From Beijerinckia indica subsp. indica ATCC 9039 (GTDB lineage Bacteria; Pseudomonadota; Alphaproteobacteria; Rhizobiales; Beijerinckiaceae), in assembly GCF_000019845.1 (NCBI RefSeq), contig NC_010581.1, forward strand, positions 2,237,501-2,301,500: DNA of 64,000 nucleotides, in the 5' to 3' direction. The notes beneath the pieces are model-generated. The model was given only the letters and a program-made list of their open reading frames with translations, was not told the origin of the DNA and searched no databases. Shown here piece by piece: positions 46,317 to 55,054 of this stretch. Position 1 is the first letter of the stretch; each line of letters starts with the position of its first letter. The translations under genes were made by a program, and so were the position numbers.

Positions 46317-46806
46317 TCAAAGTCGAGCGATGCACGCTTTGTTGTTTCGCCAAAACTCTTGCATTGGCTCGATGATGGAAATTTCAGTCCCGCAGAACTT
46401 GCGTCCCACGTAGAACAAGTCCGTGGCAATACGCCAACAACTGGCGGCATCGCCATTGACGATGCTGGTACGATCTATCTGAGTGGCACGGACAATCGCC
46501 GCATTCTGGCGATTGGTGCCGATGGCAAGGTTTCAACCTTGATTGCCAATCCGAGGCTGATCTGGTCGGATGCCATGTGGGTCGATAATGATGGCTTCCT
46601 GTGGATTCCCGCCTCGCAGCAAAATCCGACGCCGGGATTTACGGGCGGCAAGCGGGAAGTGAATTATCCGGTCGGGATTTTACAAAATGCAGATCCATCA
46701 GAAGCCGGCTTGGAATGATCATCCTCCAGAGAAGATCAGCGGGGAGGTTCGCGCATTCTTAAAATCGAATGCGCAACTCGACCCAAAATGGATATTCGTT
46801 ACGTAA
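46317..46806 (+). pseudogene. Broken MRJP/yellow-family gene remnant
   Basis: Reading from 46317 gives the C-terminal part of a major-royal-jelly-protein family enzyme: TTGGIAIDDAGTIYLSGTDN, RRILAIGADGKVSTLIANPR, LIWSDAMWVDNDGFLWIPAS. The N-terminal two thirds are missing. Near 46680 an extra T in GATTTTAC shifts the frame; the family ending YKMQIHQKPAWNDHP continues in the next frame to a stop at 46804-46806. Both the truncation and the frameshift show it is dead. The MRJP family in bacteria is of poorly known function. Confidence 0.8.
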
Positions 46807-47114
46807 ATCGAACGGATGATTTAGTCAAAAGCAGATATTCGCGCCATTTTCCTCAACTTGTCTATCGGATTCCATCGTTCTCGTTAAGCACTGAAGTGTC
46901 GTCACTCCAAAACAGCCACTCCCATATCTCGGCACGTCAACTCGGCTCCGCACGCCTTTGCCGAAGTCCCGTCACGGTGCTAGGGTCACGATCTTATTTG
47001 AAGGCTCTTAACCAAGTATAATACGTCCATTAACGGCGTTGACGACGTATTCTCTCGGAAATATAGGAATGGGGAAATCCCTCGATCGAAACGCGAAGAA
47101 CCTTGGAGAGGCCA
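46807..47114. other. Gene-free stretch at the left edge of the accessory cassette
   Basis: About 300 bases following the MRJP remnant. A short open frame (46788-47021) shows no family features. No tRNA end, direct repeat or integrase was seen. Base composition becomes less GC-rich here. Confidence 0.4.
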
Positions 47115-48218
47115 GTGGCGGCTAATGGTAGTATGGCAGTTTGGTGTGTGCATCGAGCTGGCTCGCAAAATGCCACGGCCGAAGTACACTTCAATTATTG
47201 GCGTATAGCTGGGGACACCGATTTTTCAGGACGTCGAGGTCACCCGGCTAGGGATTTCGCGGAGATAGGAATTTGGCTGGCAACCCCCTTGCTGACAGAG
47301 AAGGTATACATTTTCATTCCTGAAGTACTCGACGATAACACAATTGAAGACTGCGGCCCTTATTTTTCGGAAGTAAGCATTGCACAGGGGATATTCAATG
47401 AACCTCTATCATGCATATCTGCTGGTCCGCCAGGTCCTCCTCGTGTCGAGTTGCAAAAGGGGCAAGCTCCATACTGCCGCGTTCACAAGTTCATGAAGGA
47501 CTCTTCAGGAAAGATTGACCTTTCACAGTTGTCAAGGACAGACTATCCTGGCGGAACTCTATTAGAGATAACTCGTTGTGCTATTGACGAGGTTTGCACG
47601 ACGATCCTCGCAGCAGCTTACTTCAGGTTAAGAATTTATGTTAAGGACAGGAGAAAGGGACCGTTTGTACGAGTGATACCGCCGAAAGACAGGTTCTTTC
47701 AGAGCGGTTTCGACGAAGTCGAATATGTGGACTTTCGCTTGAATGAAGCCCGCACGCTTCCCCCCTCCATTGAAACACGCATGAGAACAGATCACGCTGT
47801 CTCCCTTGCAATCACGAAGGTAGCGTTTCTAACTGCGGTCCCTGTTCTGTCGGACTTAACAGCAAGCAATCGGGAGTCACACAAGAACAGACTCCTGGAG
47901 CACGATCTCTGGGACCCTTACATTCCGAGTGGGATACCTCCCGGTATGATGGTTTATCACTGGCGCAAGGATGAGGCTCAAGGCGTTGAAGATTTCTCCG
48001 CTTTTGTGAAACTTCAAACACGTAGAAGCGGTCGCCGAACCTTATATGCATATTTAGCCGTCGCTTTCGTGTTCGGCATCGTTGGTAATCTTGTTGCTTC
48101 TGAGATCCAACCCCATATTGAACATGTATGGATAGACTATGTATGGAATCGAATCTGGAGCATGAACTTACCAGTGAGTCCTTCGAAACCGACTCACTCA
48201 TTGCCGGAGCCTCGGTAA
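47115..48218 (+). CDS. Unknown protein with one C-terminal membrane helix
   Basis: A 367-residue protein. Most of it is soluble and unrecognised (for example VHFNYWRIAGDTDFSGRRG and ILAAAYFRLRIYV). One hydrophobic helix, AYLAVAFVFGIVGNLVA, lies near residues 316-332 and would anchor it with a short tail outside. A GTG at 47115 follows GGAG by 6 bases and is preferred over a TTG at 47103. A GNAT gene follows after 5 bases, so they are probably co-transcribed. Codon use is visibly less GC-biased than in flanking genes, which suggests transfer. Confidence 0.7.
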   Translation: MAANGSMAVWCVHRAGSQNATAEVHFNYWRIAGDTDFSGRRGHPARDFAEIGIWLATPLLTEKVYIFIPEVLDDNTIEDCGPYFSEVSIAQGIFNEPLSCISAGPPGPPRVELQKGQAPYCRVHKFMKDSSGKIDLSQLSRTDYPGGTLLEITRCAIDEVCTTILAAAYFRLRIYVKDRRKGPFVRVIPPKDRFFQSGFDEVEYVDFRLNEARTLPPSIETRMRTDHAVSLAITKVAFLTAVPVLSDLTASNRESHKNRLLEHDLWDPYIPSGIPPGMMVYHWRKDEAQGVEDFSAFVKLQTRRSGRRTLYAYLAVAFVFGIVGNLVASEIQPHIEHVWIDYVWNRIWSMNLPVSPSKPTHSLPEPR

Positions 48219-48223
48219 ACCGA

Positions 48224-48811
48224 ATGACGCAATGGCATGATCGGCGATATCTCGTGCCTGGAGCTTACCCGCAGATGATCTGCGCCGAATCTGAAATTGC
48301 TCGTCCCACTCTATCCGCGACCGAGCGAGAAGCGTTAGCCTTCCTTATGCCCCTTTCTGGTGATTATCCTGATATCGTTCCTTGGTTCTGTTCCAAGGTT
48401 GTTCCGGGTCTACGGATTGGGACCAGGACACTGCTACCTATTGAGCGTGAAGGTCGCCTAGTCGGCTTAGGGATCGGAAAGCGAGAGGAAGCCGAGCGGA
48501 AGATATGCACCGTGCGGGTCGCTCCCTCGCATATGGGACGCGGCATCGGCCTTCGAATTTTCGATGGGCTTCTAAAATGGCTTAATGTTGACAAGCCTCA
48601 CTTGACAGTGAGTGAAGGGAAGCTCGCTGCGTTTGAGCGAATATTCGACTGGTATGGGTTTGATCTCACTTCTGTTAGATCTGGAGTCTACATCCCAAAC
48701 TCATCAGAGTTAGGATACAATGAGTTGAAGAGTACACTTGACAATAAAGGCCTAGCCCAATCTTGGCCTGATAGCCTGCACGATAGCGTCAAGCTCAAAC
48801 CCCTTGGTTGA
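48224..48811 (+). CDS. GNAT-family N-acetyltransferase
   Basis: A 195-residue protein. The acetyl-CoA-binding motif A is ICTVRVAPSHMGRGIGLRIFDGLL near residues 99-122 (R-x-x-GxG/A as RGIGLR), followed by the family C-terminal FERIFDWYGFDLTS. It transfers an acetyl group from acetyl-CoA; the acceptor is unknown. It begins 5 bases after the membrane-anchored gene; in-frame starts at 48128 or 48143 would overlap that gene. Its last 60 bases overlap the end of the convergent kinase gene. Confidence 0.78.
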   Translation: MTQWHDRRYLVPGAYPQMICAESEIARPTLSATEREALAFLMPLSGDYPDIVPWFCSKVVPGLRIGTRTLLPIEREGRLVGLGIGKREEAERKICTVRVAPSHMGRGIGLRIFDGLLKWLNVDKPHLTVSEGKLAAFERIFDWYGFDLTSVRSGVYIPNSSELGYNELKSTLDNKGLAQSWPDSLHDSVKLKPLG

Positions 48812-49303
48812 GCAGGCTTTCTCAAAAGGTAAGCCAAGCTCATTCGCATAGCTTTCAACTGCCTGCCTCTCCTGCTCCATCTCTAAGGATAGTTCTAATT
48901 CAGAACGATATGGGCACTGTTTACGTTCTAAACGGCGATGGAAAATGTCGCTTACCGAAGCCTCGAGTAGCAAAAGTCCGTGTGGTTTGAGAGATTGTAC
49001 GACCTCCACCGGCACCCGCACGAGTTCCCGATTATTGTCGATGATAGCATGGCCATCAATAATTACTAATTCGGCATTACATCCACGTAGCTGCCGATCT
49101 AACGCATCGGCAAGAAAGAACTGCCTACGAATAATTGCGTCGGAGCTAGAGGATCGTAATTCATTAGCCTCACAATGGGAGGCCGCACTCAACAGGCTAC
49201 CTGCATTGAGGCATAAGACGTTAGCATGTCGCAGGGTATAGGAGCGACATGCTGTCGTCTTACCAACCCCCGAAACACCAAAAAGGAGAAGTCTATGAGT
49301 CAC
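48752..49303 (-). CDS. P-loop nucleotide kinase-like protein
   Basis: A 183-residue protein. Walker A is LLLFGVSGVGKTTACRSY at residues 4-21, and a Walker-B-like LVIIDGHAIID lies near 82. The fold resembles adenylate-kinase-like ATPases (AAA_18). The substrate could be a nucleotide, a nucleoside or an RNA end. A GTG at 49303 shares GTGA with the stop of the ASCH gene, so translation is coupled. A TTG two codons earlier is less likely. Confidence 0.75.
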   Translation of the reverse strand: MTHRLLLFGVSGVGKTTACRSYTLRHANVLCLNAGSLLSAASHCEANELRSSSSDAIIRRQFFLADALDRQLRGCNAELVIIDGHAIIDNNRELVRVPVEVVQSLKPHGLLLLEASVSDIFHRRLERKQCPYRSELELSLEMEQERQAVESYANELGLPFEKACSTKGFELDAIVQAIRPRLG

Positions 49304-49722
49304 GACCAAAGTAACTCTAGCTGTGTAGCCATATCACGCTTTCTATCCTCGCCTATGTACATATAGGACTGTGGTGGCGTGAACTTATCAACCAGATCAG
49401 ACGGATTAATGTGCGGCTCAAATTCTCGAACATTCCCAATCTGAAGAGCATACGCATCTTTGCATCCGTCGAAATACGAGTCAAAGTATTCCCTTGATAT
49501 GCCAGAGCCCCATTGGCTTCGCTCCCACAGCCTATCTGGAGAATCCCTGATAATATCCACGATATCGAACTCTCCGACTATTCTACCAACGGGCATTGTA
49601 CAATATATAATTGCTACCCGAACATCTCGTCGGGCAAAGACTTTCCGCCGAAATTCGAATACCTTCTTGCCGGACATTATATTTGCAACATGATCCGGCT
49701 TAATCGATAATAAGACGCGCAT
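49300..49722 (-). CDS. ASCH/PUA-like domain protein (COG4933 type)
   Basis: A 140-residue protein that opens MRVLLSIKPDHVANIMSGKK followed by VFEFRRKVF, the ASCH signature (I-x-x-G-x-K-x-x-E-x-R), then IIYCTMPVGRIVGEFDIVDI. ASCH domains bind RNA or modified nucleosides; one member, YqfB, hydrolyses N4-acetylcytidine. The ATG at 49722 follows GGGGA by 6 bases. It overlaps the end of the GNAT-PUA gene by 23 bases and is coupled to the kinase gene. Confidence 0.78.
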   Translation of the reverse strand: MRVLLSIKPDHVANIMSGKKVFEFRRKVFARRDVRVAIIYCTMPVGRIVGEFDIVDIIRDSPDRLWERSQWGSGISREYFDSYFDGCKDAYALQIGNVREFEPHINPSDLVDKFTPPQSYMYIGEDRKRDMATQLELLWS

Positions 49723-50749
49723 CGACATTCCCCATATCAATTATGTGATGCAACTGCTCAGAGGAGAGCTCGCGTAAGTCCCACCGTGGTTGTTCGGTGA
49801 TACCTACTTCATCCAATAGCTTACCCCTGGTCATACGGCGACCAAACGCCGCATTGTATGTCATACGAGCTACGTAAAGTTTCCGGTTTGTCACAAACCA
49901 GTCGCGAAGAGTGTTATCATCAAACACACTATGCTTTCTCGCATAATCCACAAAAGCGTCAACGTCCGAAAAGTCTTGCTTTCTTCGTACGTCCTCTACA
50001 ACGCAGATGGATGTAGCTACCGATCTATAGTAAGCTGGCGCTTTTCCATCAGATGTTCTATACATAACCACTACGTCACCACGAGATAATCTAGTAAGAG
50101 GCACTCGCCCTATATAAGCTTTATGAATTGTATTTGTGTGAGAGACATCCTCTACTATCTCCTTCGGCTCATTGTTCAATATCGAATCGGGTAGGAGCTG
50201 TGAGTGAAACTCCGGATAAATAGCAAGGAGCCAGTATCGCTGCCCGGCGGTATGTATGAACGGATAGTCTGAAATCATATTGCCTGTAAAATGATCTAAT
50301 CGTCGCACAAGCACCAGTTCAATGCCATCAATCGTCGTCTTGGTTGCATGACGCACAAATCCGTATCGCTCGAACAGCGCAATCAGATCGGCGTGAATAT
50401 CAAAAACAGTGATATAAATTCCATCTCTTCCTTCCAAGATCGCAGTATCAAGTATCTTTTTGAGGACGCGTTCACCCATCTTCGTCCCGCGTCCCTCTAT
50501 CTTAAGAGTGCCTACCTTCAGCCAGCGAGCATTGGGAAGCGGAGGATCAACATCGGTCACAGGATGGTCTTCAAGCTTTAGATAGATCATGCCGCTAAGG
50601 TAGGAGCCGTCAACCACGACATATAGGTCCTCGTCGGCCTTGCGGGCGAACCAAGCGGAAAAATTCTGATATCCTGCTTTTAAGCTATCAAAAAATGGAT
50701 CGGCTAGCGACAGTTCGCGAAACTTTGTTAACCGAAGTTGCCTCGACAT
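49700..50749 (-). CDS. GNAT acetyltransferase fused to a C-terminal PUA/EVE-like domain
   Basis: A 349-residue two-domain protein. Residues 1-155 are GNAT-like: LKVGTLKIEGRGTKMGERVL (acetyl-CoA loop) and ITVFDIHADLIALFERYGFV. Residues 165-349 resemble a PUA/EVE-like RNA- or modified-base-binding domain with the KAYIGRVPLTRLSRGDVVV and VMYRTSDGKAPAYY stretches. A strong GGAGGGGAA site precedes the ATG at 50749. This gene leads the leftward GNAT-PUA, ASCH, kinase unit. The GNAT-PUA plus ASCH pair is one I recognise as recurring next to each other in genomes, but I know of no assigned function. Confidence 0.75.
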   Translation of the reverse strand: MSRQLRLTKFRELSLADPFFDSLKAGYQNFSAWFARKADEDLYVVVDGSYLSGMIYLKLEDHPVTDVDPPLPNARWLKVGTLKIEGRGTKMGERVLKKILDTAILEGRDGIYITVFDIHADLIALFERYGFVRHATKTTIDGIELVLVRRLDHFTGNMISDYPFIHTAGQRYWLLAIYPEFHSQLLPDSILNNEPKEIVEDVSHTNTIHKAYIGRVPLTRLSRGDVVVMYRTSDGKAPAYYRSVATSICVVEDVRRKQDFSDVDAFVDYARKHSVFDDNTLRDWFVTNRKLYVARMTYNAAFGRRMTRGKLLDEVGITEQPRWDLRELSSEQLHHIIDMGNVDARLIID

Positions 50750-51030
50750 TTCCCCTCCCCTTCGAGGCTCATTTACCCCAGAACGCTTGTAGCCCACAAT
50801 GACAATGGAGCGCTACCGAGTCCAGAGCCACGCAGTAGACTTCCTTTTGAGACATTCCAACTAGAATTAGCAAAGCCCACCTTGGGTCAGATCCATCTAT
50901 AGTATCAGACCCAAAGTTTTTCCGCCCTTGGAAAAAATCTGACGGGTTTAGAAAGATATCGAACATCAGACCTAATTCCACTTGAACCTCTGATGCTCTA
51001 GACCTCGAACTCTAATTTAGGTACCTCATG

Positions 51031-51127
51031 GGTGGCCTGATCGATAACCATGAAACAGAATTTGCCCGGGTTTGGCGAAATTCTGTTTCGTCCGTTATTG
51101 AACGTCCAATCCTTAAACAAGGCCACC
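51031..51127. repeat. Nested inverted repeats after the carbonic anhydrase gene
   Basis: Outer arms GGTGGCCT (51031) and AGGCCACC (51120) enclose an inner 15-bp arm pair GAAACAGAATTTGCC and GGCGAAATTCTGTTTC with one extra base. It lies 39 bases after the carbonic anhydrase stop (minus strand) and may end that transcript. The rest of the gap (50750-51030) holds a GATGCTCTAG repeat fragment and no gene. Confidence 0.55.
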
Positions 51128-51165
51128 ACTCACACTATATTTTGTAAACGATAAGAAGACCACTA

Positions 51166-51936
51166 TCAAACCAAACTGACCCGCCCAGTCTCGATATCAT
51201 ACACACCGCCGATAACGACCACAGTCCCGTCCGCCACAAGCTCGGAAAGAATTGGCGTCGCCTGTTTCAAACGCTCGACATTATAACGCACATTGGCGGC
51301 GACAGCGCGATCTTCCAGATCAGGCTCTTTATTCGCAAGTTCCGGCGCGACGGCCGGTTTGATATTACGCACGAGATCCTGGATATGTCCGGGCAGAACT
51401 GCGTTCTCCTGCAAAACCTTGATCGCCGCATTCACAGCGCCGCAGTGTGTATGCCCCAGCACCAGGATCAATTTGGCCCCGAGGACTTTCGTGCCGAATT
51501 CGAGGCTGGCAAGTCCTTCGTCGGTCACGAAATTGCCGGCGATCCGCACGATGAACAAGCTGCCCGGCCCCTGATCGAAGAGCGTTTCCGGTGGCACGCG
51601 CGAGTCGGAACAGGAGAGAATGGCAACCGCCGGCGATTGTCCTTCGGATTGCAGCACCCTTTTGGCCGTAAAATCCTTTTCACGCGGCGTATTGGCCAGG
51701 AAGCGGGAATGACCCGCTAGAAGATCGTCGAGGATCGCCTGATGGTCGGCATCGAGCTTCGGCAGAGTCACCGGCGGAGTCGGCACTTTGGCTGTTTCCT
51801 TGGTCACTTCTTCGGCCTGGAGCAGGGACGGCAGGAGGCCTGTCATCGCGGCGAGCCCGAAAAGCGCCCGGCGATCAATATGCAAATGATTATGCTCATC
51901 CTCGCCGACACCGGTCGTTTTCTCATTGCCGCACAT
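51166..51936 (-). CDS. Exported beta-class carbonic anhydrase
   Basis: A 256-residue enzyme. Zinc ligands are in AILSCSDSRVPPE (Cys and Asp/Arg dyad) and LVLGHTHCGAV (His and Cys). An N-terminal extension CGNEKTTGVGEDEHNHLHIDRR is followed by RALFGLAAMTGLLPSLLQA, a twin-arginine-like signal, so it probably acts in the periplasm. It interconverts CO2 and bicarbonate. The ATG at 51936 follows AAGGA by 6 bases. It is divergent from the metal transporter operon. Confidence 0.88.
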   Translation of the reverse strand: MCGNEKTTGVGEDEHNHLHIDRRALFGLAAMTGLLPSLLQAEEVTKETAKVPTPPVTLPKLDADHQAILDDLLAGHSRFLANTPREKDFTAKRVLQSEGQSPAVAILSCSDSRVPPETLFDQGPGSLFIVRIAGNFVTDEGLASLEFGTKVLGAKLILVLGHTHCGAVNAAIKVLQENAVLPGHIQDLVRNIKPAVAPELANKEPDLEDRAVAANVRYNVERLKQATPILSELVADGTVVVIGGVYDIETGRVSLV

Positions 51937-52206
51937 TGCCATTCCTTCCATCATCAGACGGCTTGCGATCCGCCTTTCCAGGCCATTGATTCCGAAGGAC
52001 AGAGTATCAATAGGATATAAAATCGATCCGTGATCACACTGTCGCGATCATCTCTGTCCCCGGGTTTGTTTAGTGGGTTTCTCCCGCCAAAACATATTAA
52101 TTTTGTGAAACTTTCCGGTTTTTCCGCGTTGCCCGCCGCGCCGCCTGCCCGGGCTGGCCATCGTATATAAATCGCAATATAAGTTCTGCCGAAAGAGGCA
52201 TGGTTG

Positions 52207-53271
52207 ATGAACCCTTATTTGCGAATTTTGTCGGTCCTTTCCATCACGGGCCTGCCCTTCTCCTCATTGGCAGAGCCCGTAAAGGTTGAACCCTCAAGGA
52301 CTGAGGAAACACGAACCATCACCGATATGAGCGGCGTCGCGAGCCAGGTCCCCGCTCATCCTGCCCATTTCGCCGAACTCTGGTTTGCCCATCCAGCCCT
52401 CATGATCCTGCTCCACGCCGCTGACAAAGTCGCCGTCACCGTCGATCGACCCTCAATGCAACCCTGGATGTACCAAGTCGCGCCCGTTTTGAAGAACGCC
52501 ATCGAGATCAATGGGCTGGTGCCGAATGCGGAAGTTCTCATTCGCAAGGGTGTGGATGCGGCTTTCGTTTTTTCCGATTCACCAGCCATCGGCCCCTTGC
52601 GGCAGATGAATATTCCGACCTTTGACGGCGGCTTTTCTGATACCGCGTCGCTGCTGAGTGCCATCAACCTTACAGCCGATGTCATCAATACGGATGAAGC
52701 CCGCGCGATTGCACGCCGCTATGAAACGGCTCTCAAAGAAACGGTTCGTTCGACGCGCGAGATCACCGATCGCCTGAAACCCGAGGAACGATTGAGCGTC
52801 CTGCATATTCCATCCGTCAGCCCCCTGAAGGTCGATGGATCTGGCACGATCATCGATGAATGGATTAAGATCGCCGGTGGCCGGAACGTGGCGGAAAGCC
52901 TCAAGGGCAATAGCAAACAGGTTTCCCCCGAACAGGTCGCGGCCTGGAATCCCGATGTCATCATCGTCGCGGGTCATACCGGCGCCTTCGATCCGCAATC
53001 CGCGGGCGGCCTATGGCAATCCGTCCGCGCCGTGCACGATCATCGCGTCTATCGCAATCCTTACGGCGTTTTCCCCTGGGACCGCTATAGCAGCGAATTC
53101 CTGTTGCAGGTCCTCTGGACGGCGCAAACCCTGCATCCCAGTCTCTTTCCGAACATTGATATGAAAGCCGAAACCATGCGTTTCTACCGCACCTTTTTCG
53201 ACTATCCTCTGAGCCCCACGGAAGCAGAACGGATCCTCGCCGCACAGCCACCGGAGGGCTCCGCTCCTTGA
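52207..53271 (+). CDS. FecB/BtuF-like periplasmic binding protein
   Basis: A 354-residue protein with a signal peptide (YLRILSVLSITGLPFSSLA) and the two-lobed iron-siderophore binding fold: VTVDRPSMQPWMYQVAP, KPEERLSVLHIPSVS and the NPYGVFPWDRYSSEFLLQ ending. It delivers a ferric chelate or another metal complex to the permease. AGAGG lies 8 bases before the ATG. It is the first gene of a three-gene unit with overlaps; no TonB receptor is present. Confidence 0.86.
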   Translation: MNPYLRILSVLSITGLPFSSLAEPVKVEPSRTEETRTITDMSGVASQVPAHPAHFAELWFAHPALMILLHAADKVAVTVDRPSMQPWMYQVAPVLKNAIEINGLVPNAEVLIRKGVDAAFVFSDSPAIGPLRQMNIPTFDGGFSDTASLLSAINLTADVINTDEARAIARRYETALKETVRSTREITDRLKPEERLSVLHIPSVSPLKVDGSGTIIDEWIKIAGGRNVAESLKGNSKQVSPEQVAAWNPDVIIVAGHTGAFDPQSAGGLWQSVRAVHDHRVYRNPYGVFPWDRYSSEFLLQVLWTAQTLHPSLFPNIDMKAETMRFYRTFFDYPLSPTEAERILAAQPPEGSAP

Positions 53272-54317
53272 CCGCCATTACCTTTGCAAAAGACACAATC
53301 AAAACCGCGCCCGGCAAAAGCCTGCTGGCCTTCGCGTGTCTCCTCCTTGTTTTGGTGGTCTCGATCTCCTTCTGTATCGGCCGTTACCCCATCGCGCCGG
53401 GTGACCTTTTCCTTTTCACGGTCACGGCATTCGGCGGTCATGCCCTGCCCTCTGATCGCTATGCCCTGATCCATTCGATTTTCGTCGGCTCACGCCTGCC
53501 GCGCATCGCGGGGGCGGCGATCATCGGCGCCTCCCTGGCCGTCGCCGGCACAACTTATCAGGCGGTGTTTCGCAATCCGCTTATCTCACCGGATCTCGTC
53601 GGCGTTCTGAGCGGCGCCGGTTTCGGCGCAGCTCTCGGCATTGTTTACGACACCGGCCCCTTCGGCATGCAGGTCCTGGCCTTTTTGGGTGGGATCAGCG
53701 CGGTGGCCATCAGTGTCACGGTCGCGCGGAGTTTCGAGTCTCGCTCGATGCTCATGCTGGTCTTCGGCGGCCTCGTCAGCACGGCCTTGTTCACGGCGCT
53801 TTTGTCGATCCTCAAATATATTGCCGATCCAGAGCGCCAATTGCCGGATATTGTCTTCTGGCTGCTCGGCAGTCTGACACAGATTCAATTGCGTCAATTG
53901 CCGCTTCTCGCCGGCGCGCTGGCCCTTGGCCTGTTTGTGCTCTCTACCCTGGGACGTATGCTCGACGCTCTATCAATGGGCGACGATGAGGCGCGCACAT
54001 TGGGCGTGCCGGTTGAAGCCCTGCGTCTTGGCGCCATCGCCATTGCCACGATTCTCGCCGCCTTGACTGTTTCGGCCGCTGGCATGATCGGCTGGCTCGG
54101 ATTGATCGTGCCGCATATCGCCCGTCTCATGGGCGGTCCCTCCAACGGACGGTTGCTCCCTCTTGCCGCTTGTTACGGGGCGATCTTCCTCCTGATCTGT
54201 GATGATCTGGCGCGAACCTTATCCGAGGAAGAAATCCCGGTTGGCATTCTCGTCGATCTCTTCGGCGTTCTGATCTTCCTGGCGGTTCTCCGCTTTTTGC
54301 GGCGAGGCTGGGCATGA
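53268..54317 (+). CDS. FecCD-type ABC permease
   Basis: A 349-residue protein of about nine or ten helices. The family stretches are GSRLPRIAGAAIIGASLAVAG and YQAVFRNPLISPDLVGVLSG, the coupling segment ARTLGVPVEALRLGAI, and the final GMIGWLGLIVPHIARLM. It starts with TTG that shares TTGA with the stop of the binding-protein gene, so translation is coupled. It forms the channel for the metal-chelate importer. Confidence 0.93.
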   Translation: MTAITFAKDTIKTAPGKSLLAFACLLLVLVVSISFCIGRYPIAPGDLFLFTVTAFGGHALPSDRYALIHSIFVGSRLPRIAGAAIIGASLAVAGTTYQAVFRNPLISPDLVGVLSGAGFGAALGIVYDTGPFGMQVLAFLGGISAVAISVTVARSFESRSMLMLVFGGLVSTALFTALLSILKYIADPERQLPDIVFWLLGSLTQIQLRQLPLLAGALALGLFVLSTLGRMLDALSMGDDEARTLGVPVEALRLGAIAIATILAALTVSAAGMIGWLGLIVPHIARLMGGPSNGRLLPLAACYGAIFLLICDDLARTLSEEEIPVGILVDLFGVLIFLAVLRFLRRGWA

Positions 54318-55051
54318 GCACGGAATTGATCGCGCAAAACCTTTGCTATGCCGTGGACGGACGCACGATCCTCAACGATCTCTCCTTCAGCGTGAAAGGC
54401 GGGGACCTCATCGCCTTGCTCGGCACGAATGGCGCCGGCAAGACGACGTTGCTGCGGCTTCTTCTGCGACTCCTCGAGCCCGCTTCCGGCACGATCCATA
54501 TCGATGGCAAGCCCTTGCGGGATTACAGCCGCCGGGACCTCGCCCGCGCCATTGCCTATGTGCCGCAAGGCCATGTGCCCGCTTTTCCCTATACCGTCCT
54601 TGAAATCGTGATGCTCGGGCGGCTTCCCGTCTCGCCCTTCGGGCGCATCGCCCCTTCCTCTGATAGCGAGGTGGCGAGCGCCGCCCTGCGCCAACTCGCC
54701 ATCGAACATCTGGCCGCCCGCCCCTATACGCATTTGTCGGGAGGCGAACGGCAAGCGGTGTTGATTGCCCGCGCGCTCGCCCAAGGCGCCGGCATTCTGG
54801 TGCTCGACGAGCCGGAAACCGGACTCGATTTCGGCCAGCAGCAGCGCCTCTTCGCGGTGCTGAGAAAACTCGCGCAGGAGGGCTATGCGGTTCTCGCCAC
54901 GACCCATGATCCGCTGCGCGCCCGAACCATTTTCAACCGCGCGGTTTTGATCCAGAAAGGCCGTATCAAAGCCGATGGTCCGGCGGACAGCGTGTTGACC
55001 GCCGAGGCTATCGAGGATCTCTACGGACTCGATCAGATTCCGGCTCTGTAA
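54314..55051 (+). CDS. FecE-type ABC transporter ATPase
   Basis: A 245-residue ATPase. Walker A is LLGTNGAGKTTLLRLLL near residue 37, the signature is HLSGGERQAVLIARALAQG and Walker B is ILVLDEPETGLDFGQQ, with the switch His in LATTHDP. It powers the FecBCD-type importer. It overlaps the permease stop by 4 bases (ATGA). The gene ends 3 bases before the convergent Fsr-like gene. Confidence 0.94.
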   Translation: MSTELIAQNLCYAVDGRTILNDLSFSVKGGDLIALLGTNGAGKTTLLRLLLRLLEPASGTIHIDGKPLRDYSRRDLARAIAYVPQGHVPAFPYTVLEIVMLGRLPVSPFGRIAPSSDSEVASAALRQLAIEHLAARPYTHLSGGERQAVLIARALAQGAGILVLDEPETGLDFGQQQRLFAVLRKLAQEGYAVLATTHDPLRARTIFNRAVLIQKGRIKADGPADSVLTAEAIEDLYGLDQIPAL

Positions 55052-55054
55052 CCT

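Noticed and set aside
46788..47021. A 77-residue rightward open frame after the MRJP remnant
   Set aside because: No ribosome site, Ser/Arg-rich composition and overlap with the remnant's end.
50769..50981. A 70-residue leftward open frame upstream of the GNAT-PUA gene
   Set aside because: No recognised family and overlaps a likely promoter region.
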